Shown: one piece after another, positions 7,590-15,399 of the stretch | Numbering within the stretch: position 1 is the first letter of the stretch | Layout of the letters: every line of letters begins with the position of its first letter | Origin: WJMT01 sp041686095 | Lineage (GTDB): Bacteria > Acidobacteriota > Aminicenantia > Aminicenantales > Aminicenantaceae | Direction: 5' to 3' | Assembly (NCBI GenBank): GCA_041686095.1 | Contig: JAWLEN010000042.1 | Coordinates: 1-19,624 of the forward strand | DNA length: 19,624 bases | Notes under the pieces: model-generated | Databases searched by the model: none | What the model was told of the DNA's origin: nothing | Seen by the model: only the letters and a program-made list of their open reading frames with translations | Translations under genes and position numbers: made by a program

Positions 7590-7618
7590 TTGACGATTTT
7601 ACAAAAAACAAGTAATTT
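7590..7618 (+). promoter_or_regulatory. Sigma-70-like promoter of the envelope operon
   Basis: TTGACG (7590-7595) is one base off the consensus -35 and lies 17 bp from TAATTT (7613-7618), a weaker -10. It would give a leader of about 20 nt to the TPR gene. Together with the upstream sigma-54-like site it suggests two alternative starts. Confidence 0.4.
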
Positions 7619-7643
7619 AGAGAGTAGAAAGGAATAACTCAGC

Positions 7644-8006
7644 ATGAATATAAAAACAACCATATCACTGAGTCTCATTATCCTGATTCTCCTTATGACT
7701 GGCTGTGTTGCTTCTCTTCCTGAAGATCAACTTGATTTCGGTATTGAAGCCGCTCAAAAGGGATTATGGGATGAAGCTATCTTTAGGTGGGATAAAGTAG
7801 TCCAATCCAATCCCAATTCTGCAGCCGCTCATAATAATTTAGCTGTAGCCTATGAAAAAAAAGGTGATTTTGAAAAAGCTGAAATCGAATACGAAAAAGC
7901 TCTCCGGCTCAGCCCAGAAAACGAACAAATTCAATCTAACTACGAACAGTTTAAAAAAAACATCGCTAGTAACAAGAAGGATGAGAAGAAAGATGAAAAA
8001 AAATAA
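7644..8006 (+). CDS. TPR-repeat lipoprotein
   Basis: A 120-aa protein with a short basic N-terminus, a hydrophobic segment and a clean lipobox LMTGC ending at C21, so it should be lipidated and membrane anchored. About two tetratricopeptide units follow (residues ~32-105), with the characteristic spacing in AAHNNLAVAYEKKGDFEKAEIEYEKALRLSPEN. The tail is a lysine/aspartate low-complexity run. TPR lipoproteins act as protein-binding scaffolds at the envelope; the partner is not known here. An AAAGGA ribosome binding site lies about 10 nt upstream. The gene overlaps the next by 14 nt and leads the operon with the surface protease. Confidence 0.85.
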   Translation: MNIKTTISLSLIILILLMTGCVASLPEDQLDFGIEAAQKGLWDEAIFRWDKVVQSNPNSAAAHNNLAVAYEKKGDFEKAEIEYEKALRLSPENEQIQSNYEQFKKNIASNKKDEKKDEKK

Positions 8007-8661
8007 TATACTTTTTTATAAAACACTTTTGATATTTTTGATTTTTTCTATAAATAGCTGCAGCTCACCCTCATATGTGGAGATAAAGACTGATATTGCG
8101 GAAACACCTATATTAAATTTAGATCAATTTGATAAAATCATGATCACAGATTTTTTGTTGAAAAAGGATAAACCTGATTTTGACATCAATAAGGAAGTCA
8201 AAGAATACTTGGCTCAGGAACTGGAAGTCAACACAAATAAAGAAACAAATATTGAGGAAATCTCCCCTGAAGAAGAAAATATTTTCAAAGAAAAGAACTT
8301 CTGGGTCCGCAGCTTTGAAGGCGAAAAAAAGGGGATTTTTGTTACAGGAAGTGTGGGATACAAGAGAGAAATACGAAAAGCTCTGGTGAAAGACAAGAGA
8401 AAATTTGAAGATCCCTTCACCTATGAAGACCGGTTCGCTCAGCGAAAACTTTACGCTCTCACGCTGGACTTATATTTCATAGACAGCCAGACGGGAGAAG
8501 TCTTATACCAGAGAAAATTCAATGAGACAAAGGCTTATGAAAATCCCAATCAAACCTCTTACTTTGCCTTTTTTGACCTTATCTATAGTATTAAGGAAAA
8601 AATTTTCCGTGATGTTTTAGGTAAGAGAGAACCGCAAAAAAGATATCTTATCCAAAAATAA
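7993..8661 (+). CDS. Hypothetical lipoprotein, possibly CsgG/LpoB-like
   Basis: A 222-aa product with a signal sequence and a lipobox-like INSC (C23), so a probable lipoprotein. The frame is open further upstream, but ATG 7993 gives the lipoprotein signal; the upstream part would be the TPR gene read in another frame. The mature part has an alpha/beta look: LDQFDKIMITDFLL, then a long charged helix, then FVTGSVGYKRE, then LYALTLDLYFIDSQTGEVLYQRKFNET. The pattern of a beta strand ending in TGSV followed by a strand about TGE recalls CsgG/LpoB-type assembly lipoproteins; this is a weak inference. It overlaps the TPR gene by 14 nt and is 9 nt before the surface protease gene, suggesting a shared envelope function. 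Confidence 0.75.
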   Translation: MKKNNILFYKTLLIFLIFSINSCSSPSYVEIKTDIAETPILNLDQFDKIMITDFLLKKDKPDFDINKEVKEYLAQELEVNTNKETNIEEISPEEENIFKEKNFWVRSFEGEKKGIFVTGSVGYKREIRKALVKDKRKFEDPFTYEDRFAQRKLYALTLDLYFIDSQTGEVLYQRKFNETKAYENPNQTSYFAFFDLIYSIKEKIFRDVLGKREPQKRYLIQK

Positions 8662-8670
8662 GGAGTTTCG

Positions 8671-11631
8671 ATGAAAAAACATAGAAAATGGGTTGCAATG
8701 ATTGCCTTTGTTGTGTTTTTTGCAGCCTCTTTGTCCGCACAAATAATATACTACCCTTATTATGGTAAAAACAGAATCCGCTATAAAGATTTCAGTTGGG
8801 AAAGCTATAAAACTGATCATTTCGAAATATATTATTACATGGAAGATGTAGCCTTCTTAAAAACAATTGCTGAGCTGGCAGAAAGCGCCTATGACCAGAT
8901 AAGCAAAAGAGTCCAACATCAACTGTCCGCTAATGTCCCCATCCTTTATTACAAAACAAATACTGACTTTCAACAGACCAATCTTTTCCGTATGCCTGAG
9001 GGAGTTCTGGGCGTGGCTGAACCCATACTATACAGAATAGCATTGTACGGAGACATGCCTGTAGACGAACTTGAAGATTTAGTAGAGCATGAACTGACTC
9101 ATATATTTGAGTATGATATGCTCTGGGGAAGCCCGGGGGGTGCTCTCCATGCAATGAGCTCCCCTCCCTTATGGATTATGGAGGGCTTTTCAGAATACAA
9201 TACAGAAGAATGGTCCTCCTGGTCAAAGCTGATTGTCAAAGATACTGTGCTGAATGACCGGATCCCGGAGATGAGAAAAAACGGTGATCTCTATTCCAGA
9301 TATCCGCTCCCAAGAGATCCCGCTTATGATTTTGGTCATGCTATTTATGAGTATATTGAACATAAATACGGTAAAAATGGAGTGAAAAACCTCTGGCAGT
9401 CATTGAAAAATGTCCCTCTTGTAGGTCAAATAAATCCTATTAAAAGAACTTTTGATATGGAACCCAAAGAATTCAATCATGAGTTTAATAAATATCTCCG
9501 CGAAAAATACAAGCCTTTTTTGATGCGTGAGAATCCGGAAAATTACAGTCTCTCTCTTGGGCCTAATTATCCTGTCAATGAATATCTGTTTGCCTTTTCA
9601 CATTCTTTATCTCCATCCGGAGACTTACTCGCCACTCTAACGGTCAATCTAAAGGCAAGCGATTTTGACATCATTCTTTTCTCAACCAAAGATGGTTCCT
9701 TCATAAAGAATCTCACCAAAGGATACTCTTTAAAATACTGGAGCATCAAATACGAAATCGAGCCTTCCAGAGGAAGAGATGTGGCTTGGTCTCCAGATGG
9801 AGATAAAATTGCCTTTTTTGGTCGGGCTGGAGAAAAACACAGCCTGTTTTTGGTCAATGTCCTGAACGGTCATATTACAAAAAAAATAAAGATCCCTGAA
9901 GACAGACCCACCTCCCCGGCTTTTAGCTCAGACGGCGAAAAGGTCTTCTATACTGCCTTTTTAAATGGAATCCATGATATTTTCAGCGTATCCATTAATA
10001 CCGAAGAAACCCAAAACCTCACCAACAATGACCTTTATGAAAAAGCTCCGGCTGTGTCGCCAGACGGCAAGTCAATTGTCTACACACTCCGAATCGATGG
10101 CCTAGACAAGCTGTTTTTATCCCCAGTGGAAGACTTAAGTAAAAGGACTCAATTGACTTTTGGTAAAGGAAATACCATCTGTCCTGAATTTTCTCAAGAT
10201 TCAAACCTCGTTTACTTTTCAGGTGATATGAGGGATGCCTATAATATCTATTCATTATCTCTGAAGAATGGAGAACTTAAAAGATACACCGATGTGAGAA
10301 CAGGTAATTTCTTTCCTTCCCCTATGCCCAACGAAGAAAATACCATTGTTTTTTCTTCTTTCCATAAAGGGGCTTTCCAAATATTTAAAAGTGAGCTGGA
10401 GGGAGTTGTTGAAAGAAATATAAGATTTAGTGATATGTTAACAGAAGAAGAATATGGGGAATACAAGCCTCATGTTACACTGGAAATCGATAAGTCGAAA
10501 ATAAAACCCTACCAAGGAATTGGAAAGCTTTATTTAACCGGAAGGCCTCCTGTGGATACGACCATTGCCACTGACGGCTCTATATATGGAGGCTCCTCTA
10601 TTTCCTTCTCAGATTTATTCGGAGACCACAACTTTAATGTCACTGCCTATCAAGTTAGAGATTTTCGCTCGTACTACTTTTCCTATCTCAATCAGAAAAA
10701 CAGACTTCAGTATCAAGCCAGCGCCTATCATTACACTCTTTTCTACTACACTCCCTATGCTTATATAGATCCAAGCTATTATTACCGCTTGAATTACAAC
10801 GACGCTCTAGCCAAAAGGACTATTTCAGGAGCCAATATTTCTGGCTATTATCCTTTTAATCGCTATTACAGGGCTCAAGGCTCTTTACGGTATTCTTATT
10901 ACGACGAGGAGTTCTATGATCCATCTCTTGCTAGGCAGATGGCGGCACAAGGACAAAATTTCAGCTACTTCCTCACCGGAAGTATGCTTTCAGCATCACT
11001 TGCCCTAACCGGAGAAACCACTCATTTTAAATATTACGGTCCTGCGGCTGGAAACACTTTTAACTTCACTGTCTCTCAAGCCATTCCTGTTACCAAAAAA
11101 TTTCTATCAAACACTACTTTTCAGTTAGACCTTAGAAAATATTTCTACTTGGGATATGACACTCTCTTTGCTTTTCGTTTCGAAGGTTTTGGAAGTTGGG
11201 GAAAAACGCCTTTTATTAATTATTTTGGAGGAAATAATCAAGTCCGCTCCCAATATTACTACAGCCTCATAGGTACAGAAAGCTGGTTTTCAAATCTAGA
11301 GTTTAGATTTCCTATCATAAACGCAGCCTCCACTATCCTCGGTCAGCTCGGTCCGGTAAGGGGCACTTTATTCTTTGATATAGCCAGAACAAAAGTAAAG
11401 GGTTATCCAGCAAAAATATGGGTTAGAGACACCCGTAAGACTGGAGTTACTTACATTTATATCGTTGATGCTGTGGGTTCTTTAGGATACGGATTTGAAT
11501 TTTTCCTATTAGGTTTTCCTGTGCATATTGATCTTGTTAAACTGGTATACTGGCCTGACTTTTCGGATCCGTTTGACCTTAAGACTGGAGATCGTTGGAT
11601 GACAAAATTCTGGATCGGATTTGATTTTTAA
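8671..11631 (+). CDS. Metallopeptidase / beta-propeller / outer-membrane beta-barrel protein
   Basis: A 986-aa three-part protein. A signal peptide (residues 1-23, cleavage near SLSA-Q) leads to a gluzincin-like peptidase domain with H140-E-L-T-H144 and WIMEGFSEY, where E171 is the expected third zinc ligand, as in the peptidase MA group. Residues ~320-600 hold TolB/PD40-type propeller repeats, seen as repeated SPDG/SSDG turns: SPDGDKIAFFG, SSDGEKVFYTA, SPDGKSIVYTL, SQDSNLVYFSG. From ~620 onward the chain is rich in alternating aromatic strands and ends WIGFDF, a terminal aromatic suitable for BAM-dependent insertion; this fits an Omp85/surface-antigen-type barrel. The peptidase and propeller are expected to project from the outer membrane. 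Ribosome binding site AAGGAG precedes the ATG. Its substrate is unknown. Confidence 0.87.
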   Translation: MKKHRKWVAMIAFVVFFAASLSAQIIYYPYYGKNRIRYKDFSWESYKTDHFEIYYYMEDVAFLKTIAELAESAYDQISKRVQHQLSANVPILYYKTNTDFQQTNLFRMPEGVLGVAEPILYRIALYGDMPVDELEDLVEHELTHIFEYDMLWGSPGGALHAMSSPPLWIMEGFSEYNTEEWSSWSKLIVKDTVLNDRIPEMRKNGDLYSRYPLPRDPAYDFGHAIYEYIEHKYGKNGVKNLWQSLKNVPLVGQINPIKRTFDMEPKEFNHEFNKYLREKYKPFLMRENPENYSLSLGPNYPVNEYLFAFSHSLSPSGDLLATLTVNLKASDFDIILFSTKDGSFIKNLTKGYSLKYWSIKYEIEPSRGRDVAWSPDGDKIAFFGRAGEKHSLFLVNVLNGHITKKIKIPEDRPTSPAFSSDGEKVFYTAFLNGIHDIFSVSINTEETQNLTNNDLYEKAPAVSPDGKSIVYTLRIDGLDKLFLSPVEDLSKRTQLTFGKGNTICPEFSQDSNLVYFSGDMRDAYNIYSLSLKNGELKRYTDVRTGNFFPSPMPNEENTIVFSSFHKGAFQIFKSELEGVVERNIRFSDMLTEEEYGEYKPHVTLEIDKSKIKPYQGIGKLYLTGRPPVDTTIATDGSIYGGSSISFSDLFGDHNFNVTAYQVRDFRSYYFSYLNQKNRLQYQASAYHYTLFYYTPYAYIDPSYYYRLNYNDALAKRTISGANISGYYPFNRYYRAQGSLRYSYYDEEFYDPSLARQMAAQGQNFSYFLTGSMLSASLALTGETTHFKYYGPAAGNTFNFTVSQAIPVTKKFLSNTTFQLDLRKYFYLGYDTLFAFRFEGFGSWGKTPFINYFGGNNQVRSQYYYSLIGTESWFSNLEFRFPIINAASTILGQLGPVRGTLFFDIARTKVKGYPAKIWVRDTRKTGVTYIYIVDAVGSLGYGFEFFLLGFPVHIDLVKLVYWPDFSDPFDLKTGDRWMTKFWIGFDF

Positions 11632-11637
11632 GGCTTG

Positions 11638-11663
11638 TAATAAATTTTTTAAAAAATTTATTA
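11638..11663. repeat. 26-bp perfect AT-only palindrome
   Basis: Centred between 11650 and 11651, all thirteen base pairs match. It contains no G or C. It lies 6 bp after the protease stop codon and upstream of the dnaA promoter. It may be a helically unstable or origin-associated element; as a terminator it would be weak, since the stem lacks G-C pairs. Confidence 0.6.
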
Positions 11664-11681
11664 TTGTTTCGATAAAACTTC

Positions 11682-11710
11682 TTGAAATACAAATTCAAGG
11701 GTGATAATAT
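11682..11710 (+). promoter_or_regulatory. dnaA: dnaA promoter, sigma-70 type
   Basis: TTGAAA (11682-11687) is followed after exactly 17 bp by TAATAT (11705-11710). Transcription would begin near 11717, about 70 nt before dnaA, and run straight through the DnaA-box palindrome at 11741-11772. Confidence 0.65.
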
Positions 11711-11740
11711 ACTTCTAACCAAACCATCGATAAAATCGGG

Positions 11741-11772
11741 TTTTCCACAGATGTGAATATATCTGTGGAAAA
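11741..11772. promoter_or_regulatory. Paired inverted DnaA boxes in the dnaA leader
   Basis: TTTTCCACAGAT (11741-11752) and ATCTGTGGAAAA (11761-11772) are perfect 12-bp inverted arms around an 8-bp spacer. Each contains TTTTCCACA, one base from the DnaA box TTATCCACA. The site lies between promoter and start codon. It could bind DnaA to autoregulate dnaA, be part of the origin, or both. Confidence 0.65.
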
Positions 11773-11785
11773 CTAGGATCATAAT

Positions 11786-13114
11786 ATGGAGGAATCGCGC
11801 GAACAAAATCCCTGGCTTAGACTTCAACGGGAAATTAAAAATAAAATAGATAAAAACAGCTTTGAGACTTGGTTTGGACCCACATCCTATATAGGCCAGG
11901 AAAAAAATTTTCTTTATATAAAAGTCCCTAATTCCTATTTTAGAGATTGGCTTTCTTTTCATTATTCTAATATCATCAACACCTGCTCAAAAGAACTTTT
12001 TGATAAAGTTTATGATATTAAGTACATATTTGATGACTCTTCTTCATTCATGCGCCGAAGCCCTAGTGACCGAAGATCTAAAGATGGATATCTTCTCAAT
12101 CCTAATTTAAATCCGAATTATACATTTGATAATTTTATTGTTGGTTCTTGCAACCAATTCGCGCATGCGGCGGCTTCCTCTGTCTCACAAAATCCAGCCC
12201 GGTCCTACAATCCTTTATATATATACGGAGGCGCTGGTCTGGGAAAAACTCACCTCATGAACGCCATTGGTCATGAAACATTAAAAGGTAAAAGAAGTAT
12301 AAAAATACTCTACATGACCACAGAAAAGTTCATGAATGATCTCATTAATCATCTTCAGTACGGAAAAATTATGGATTTTAGGGAAAAATATAGAAGTATA
12401 GACCTTTTACTTATGGATGATATTCACTTCTTATCGGGGAGAGAAAGAACTAAAGAAGAATTTTTTCATACCTTCAACCACCTTTATGAAAATCAAAAAC
12501 AGATTATCATTTCAAGTGACTGTCCTCCAAAAGAGATTCCAAATTTAGAAGAAAGGTTCAGCTCTCGATTTGAATGGGGTCTCATAGCTGATCTAAAACC
12601 ACCTGATATTGAAACAAGAATCGCGATTTTAAAGAAAAAATCACAGATTGAGGGGGTAGAGCTTCCGGAAAGCGTAGCCCTTTTCATTGCTGATAAAGTC
12701 CATTCTAATATTCGAGAGTTAGAGGGTTTTCTTCGTCGTGTAATTGCTTATTCTTCTCTGAAAGGAGAGCCTATAAATTTAGAGCTGACTAAAGAAGCAC
12801 TAAAAAGCCTTTTGGATTCAACTGAACATATCATCACGGTTGAAAAAATTCAGAAATTTATTTGTCATGAATTTAAAATGGGGTTGAAAAAGTTAAAATC
12901 AAAGAACAACTCTCCAAAAATTGCCTTTCCCCGGCAAATAGCTATGTATCTATCCAAACAGCTTACAGATTCCTCTCTTCCTGAAATTGGAAATAAATTC
13001 GGTGGAAAACACCACACCACTGTCATTCATAGTGTAAAGAAGATTGAGAAATTAAGAGAAACTGACAGAAGTTTCGACAAGAAAATCAACAGGATGATTC
13101 GTTCTATTCGTTAG
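11786..13114 (+). CDS. dnaA: Chromosomal replication initiator protein DnaA
   Basis: A 442-aa DnaA with all four regions: an N-terminal domain (NPWLRLQREIKNKIDKNSFETWF), a short linker, an AAA+ core from about residue 112 with Walker A GGAGLGKTH (148-156) and Walker B LLLMDDIH (207-214), and domain IV with FPRQIAMYLSKQLTDSSLPEIGNKFGG. It binds DnaA boxes and melts the origin. In domain IV the usual GGRDHTTV reads GGKHHTTV (407-413), and the position equivalent to E. coli R399, a DNA minor-groove contact, is N375; both variants occur in the wider family. An AGGA ribosome binding site lies 7 nt upstream. A promoter and paired DnaA-like boxes lie in its leader, and dnaN follows. Confidence 0.97.
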   Translation: MEESREQNPWLRLQREIKNKIDKNSFETWFGPTSYIGQEKNFLYIKVPNSYFRDWLSFHYSNIINTCSKELFDKVYDIKYIFDDSSSFMRRSPSDRRSKDGYLLNPNLNPNYTFDNFIVGSCNQFAHAAASSVSQNPARSYNPLYIYGGAGLGKTHLMNAIGHETLKGKRSIKILYMTTEKFMNDLINHLQYGKIMDFREKYRSIDLLLMDDIHFLSGRERTKEEFFHTFNHLYENQKQIIISSDCPPKEIPNLEERFSSRFEWGLIADLKPPDIETRIAILKKKSQIEGVELPESVALFIADKVHSNIRELEGFLRRVIAYSSLKGEPINLELTKEALKSLLDSTEHIITVEKIQKFICHEFKMGLKKLKSKNNSPKIAFPRQIAMYLSKQLTDSSLPEIGNKFGGKHHTTVIHSVKKIEKLRETDRSFDKKINRMIRSIR

Positions 13115-13239
13115 AGATTCATGAGTTTATGATGATTTTTCACATATTATTTGCAATTATTATTATTATTATTACTTAATCTTTAAAAAAATATATAATA
13201 TAAATGATAAAATAAATAAATGTTAAAAAGGTGAAAAAA
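13115..13239. other. AT-rich dnaA-dnaN spacer, candidate origin unwinding region
   Basis: This stretch is almost entirely A/T. It holds TTTTTCACA (13136-13144), one base from the local box TTTTCCACA, then six ATT units (13156-13173) about a dozen bases further on. A DnaA box followed by trinucleotide repeats resembles the box/DnaA-trio layout of some bacterial origins. This is inference: only one box is seen and it is imperfect. No gene is visible here. Confidence 0.35.
13172..13199 (+). promoter_or_regulatory. dnaN: Candidate dnaN promoter
   Basis: A perfect TATAAT (13194-13199) has a TTACTT -35 candidate (13172-13177) 16 bp upstream. The surrounding AT-richness makes chance matches likely. 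dnaN could also be read from the dnaA promoter. Confidence 0.35.
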
Positions 13240-14340
13240 ATGAGATTTTCGATTAAAAAAGAAAATATATTTACAGAACTACAGCTTCTTCAGGGAATTG
13301 TAGAGAAAAGAAATACCATGCCCATTCTTGCTGATATCTTAATGGATGCCAATAATAATAGAGTTGAACTGATTGGGACAGACCTGGAAGTCGGGCTGAG
13401 GACTTATATTGAAACTGAAATCGAAGAAGCTGGTTCTGGAACAACATCAGGAAAAAAACTATATGAAATCGTAAGATCTCTTCCAGAAGAAAAGCAAGTT
13501 AAATTTTCATTAATAAATGAGAATATGATCGAAATCTCTTCTGGAGCCAGTCAATTTAAAGTCAAATGCAACCCAAAGGATGATTATCCACAGGTTCCAG
13601 AGGCAAGGTTTGAAAAAAATATTATTCTTCCCCTGGATAAATTCAAAGAGATGATCAATAGAGTTTACTTTGCTATCACTCAGGAGCAGAGATATTATTT
13701 AAACGGAGCGTTAATGATTCTTAATAGGGATAAGATTGAGTTGATCAGCACTGATGGCCATAGGCTGGCATATACATCTTCTAAAACAGAAAATGTGGAA
13801 ATAGACGAGGAAATCAGAAGAATTGTATCTAAAAAAACAATCGGAGAATTAAGAAAGTTTGAAGATGAGAAAATAAAGTTTGATATGGATGAGAGCAATC
13901 TGTTTTTCAATGTTAAAAACAGAACTCTGATATCGCGCATAATTGAAGGTAAATTCCCGAATTATAATGCTGTGATTCCCACAGAAAATCACAATATTCT
14001 TACTTTTAACAGAGAGGAAATAACAAATGCTATAAGAAGAGTTTCCTTACTGTCTACAGAGCGCTCCAAGGGGATCAAATTAAAATTAGAAAAAGACAAT
14101 ATTGAACTGTTTTCTTCTAATCCTGAATTAGGGGAAGCTCGCGACCAAGTCGAAACAGAATATAACGGCGATAAATTTGAAATTGGATTTAATTCTCAGT
14201 ATATTTTAGACTTTTTAACCACCATAGAGTCAGATAATGTCAGATTTGAAATGAAGGACCCTAATACCGCTGTTTTAATGACCCCTGAAGAGTCAGATGA
14301 AATAGAATATAAATACGTTTTAATGCCTATGAAGATCTAG
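13240..14340 (+). CDS. dnaN: DNA polymerase III beta sliding clamp
   Basis: A 366-aa clamp of normal length. It has the canonical opening MRFSIKKENIFTELQLLQGIVEKRNTMPILADI, the clamp's central segment YLNGALMILNRDKIELISTDGHRLAY, and the C-terminal YKYVLMPMKI. It encircles DNA as a dimer and holds the polymerase. A GTG at 13231 is in frame, but AAGGTG (the ribosome binding site) overlaps it; ATG 13240 fits the spacing and the conserved N-terminus better. It follows dnaA, the usual gene order. Its stop codon abuts the last codon of the convergent apbE gene with no bases between. Confidence 0.96.
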   Translation: MRFSIKKENIFTELQLLQGIVEKRNTMPILADILMDANNNRVELIGTDLEVGLRTYIETEIEEAGSGTTSGKKLYEIVRSLPEEKQVKFSLINENMIEISSGASQFKVKCNPKDDYPQVPEARFEKNIILPLDKFKEMINRVYFAITQEQRYYLNGALMILNRDKIELISTDGHRLAYTSSKTENVEIDEEIRRIVSKKTIGELRKFEDEKIKFDMDESNLFFNVKNRTLISRIIEGKFPNYNAVIPTENHNILTFNREEITNAIRRVSLLSTERSKGIKLKLEKDNIELFSSNPELGEARDQVETEYNGDKFEIGFNSQYILDFLTTIESDNVRFEMKDPNTAVLMTPEESDEIEYKYVLMPMKI

Positions 14341-15276
14341 CTAAATATTTTCTTTATTTAAGTCTATATTATATTTTTTCCCTATATAGGTAATTTCACC
14401 TTCATTACCGACAATGACAGCTCCATAATCAGGATATTTTTTTATAATTTTATCTGGATTATCAGATACAAAAATAGCGGTAGAAAGAGCATCGCACAAA
14501 AAGACTTGAGGTCCAATCACAGTTACACTCTGTTTTCCTTGAGCTGGATAGCCAGTAAAGGGATTGAAAATATGGTGATATCTTTTTCCCTCTTTTATAA
14601 AAAACCTCTGATAATCTCCAGATGTGGCCGCTCCTATACAGGTGAGTGAAAGTATCCCTAAAAACCCCTTTTTTCTGGGATGCTGTATTCCAATCTTCCA
14701 GTCATCTCCATCTGGATTTTTTCCCCAACAAAAAATATCTCCTCCGGCATTTATAAAGCCTTTTTTAATGTTCATTTTTACAAGGGCTTTTGAAGCGAGG
14801 TCGACTCCATAGCCCTTAGCGATTGCGCCCCAGTCAAACTTAACCTTTTTAGGAATGAATGTTTTACTGTTTTGAGTTTGAATTTTTTCCATTCCCACGC
14901 TTTTCAGCAGCCCATTTATCTCCTCTTTGGGAGGCACCCTATAATCGCCGCTTAGAAAACCCCAGGCTTCTTTGAGTGGACCGACGGTGATATCAAAATA
15001 TCCGTCTGTGTTTTGATGAATCTTCAGGCTTTCCTTTAAGAGATACTTGGCATGTTCTGATTCTATGTCCTTTTTTTCAGGGCTGAAAACTTTTTCTAAA
15101 GATGAAAAGATCTTTTTTACTTCATTTTTTGCCGCTGAAGATTCACTTGAAGTGCTGAACACTCTTAATTCACAAACAGTGTCGAAAAACATTAAAGTGG
15201 ATTGATGCCAAGATCTAGCAAAATAGCAGCTGTCAGCGAGAATGATAACAAGAAGTAAATAAAGACACTTTTTCAT
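14341..15276 (-). CDS. apbE: FAD:protein FMN transferase, ApbE family
   Basis: A 311-aa protein with a signal peptide (MKKCLYLLLVIILADSC). The ADSC is a poor lipobox, so lipoprotein status is uncertain. ApbE motifs are present in order: FDTVCEL (31-37), DWGAIAKGYGVD (148-159), INAGGD (175-180), HHIFNPFTGYP (234-244) and CDALSTAIFV (261-270), the aspartate there being a metal ligand of the family. ApbE attaches FMN covalently to threonine or serine residues of periplasmic flavoproteins such as Rnf/Nqr subunits. No obvious flavoprotein substrate is in this window. No good ribosome binding site is visible. It is divergent from the sugar operon. Confidence 0.93.
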   Translation of the reverse strand: MKKCLYLLLVIILADSCYFARSWHQSTLMFFDTVCELRVFSTSSESSAAKNEVKKIFSSLEKVFSPEKKDIESEHAKYLLKESLKIHQNTDGYFDITVGPLKEAWGFLSGDYRVPPKEEINGLLKSVGMEKIQTQNSKTFIPKKVKFDWGAIAKGYGVDLASKALVKMNIKKGFINAGGDIFCWGKNPDGDDWKIGIQHPRKKGFLGILSLTCIGAATSGDYQRFFIKEGKRYHHIFNPFTGYPAQGKQSVTVIGPQVFLCDALSTAIFVSDNPDKIIKKYPDYGAVIVGNEGEITYIGKKYNIDLNKENI

Positions 15277-15336
15277 TTGATTGAGTTTTTTTAAATTTTA
15301 TTTTTTTCTGATTATTTTTTCTAGATTTATGATTGA

Positions 15337-15353
15337 TTGACATATATATTATA
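15337..15353. promoter_or_regulatory. Divergent promoter elements between apbE and the sugar operon
   Basis: A perfect TTGACA -35 (15337-15342, plus strand) lies upstream of the symporter gene, though no good -10 follows at 16-18 bp in this AT-rich spacer. On the minus strand a perfect TATAAT (15348-15353) could serve apbE, with a weak -35. The two would overlap. Confidence 0.35.
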
Positions 15354-15399
15354 AATTAAAAAAATTATTTTAAAAAGAAAATTGGAACACGAGGGAAAG

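Noticed and set aside
7852..7992. N-terminal extension of the second lipoprotein
   Set aside because: The extension is the TPR coding sequence read in another frame and would bury the lipoprotein signal; ATG 7993 is preferred.
11579..11962. 127-codon minus-strand frame across the dnaA promoter
   Set aside because: It crosses the dnaA promoter, DnaA boxes and the 5' end of dnaA; no domain is recognisable.
13156..13173. ATT tandem repeat as a CRISPR or satellite array
   Set aside because: The unit is 3 bp and total length 18 bp; there are no spacers or cas genes. It is better seen as part of the AT-rich origin candidate.
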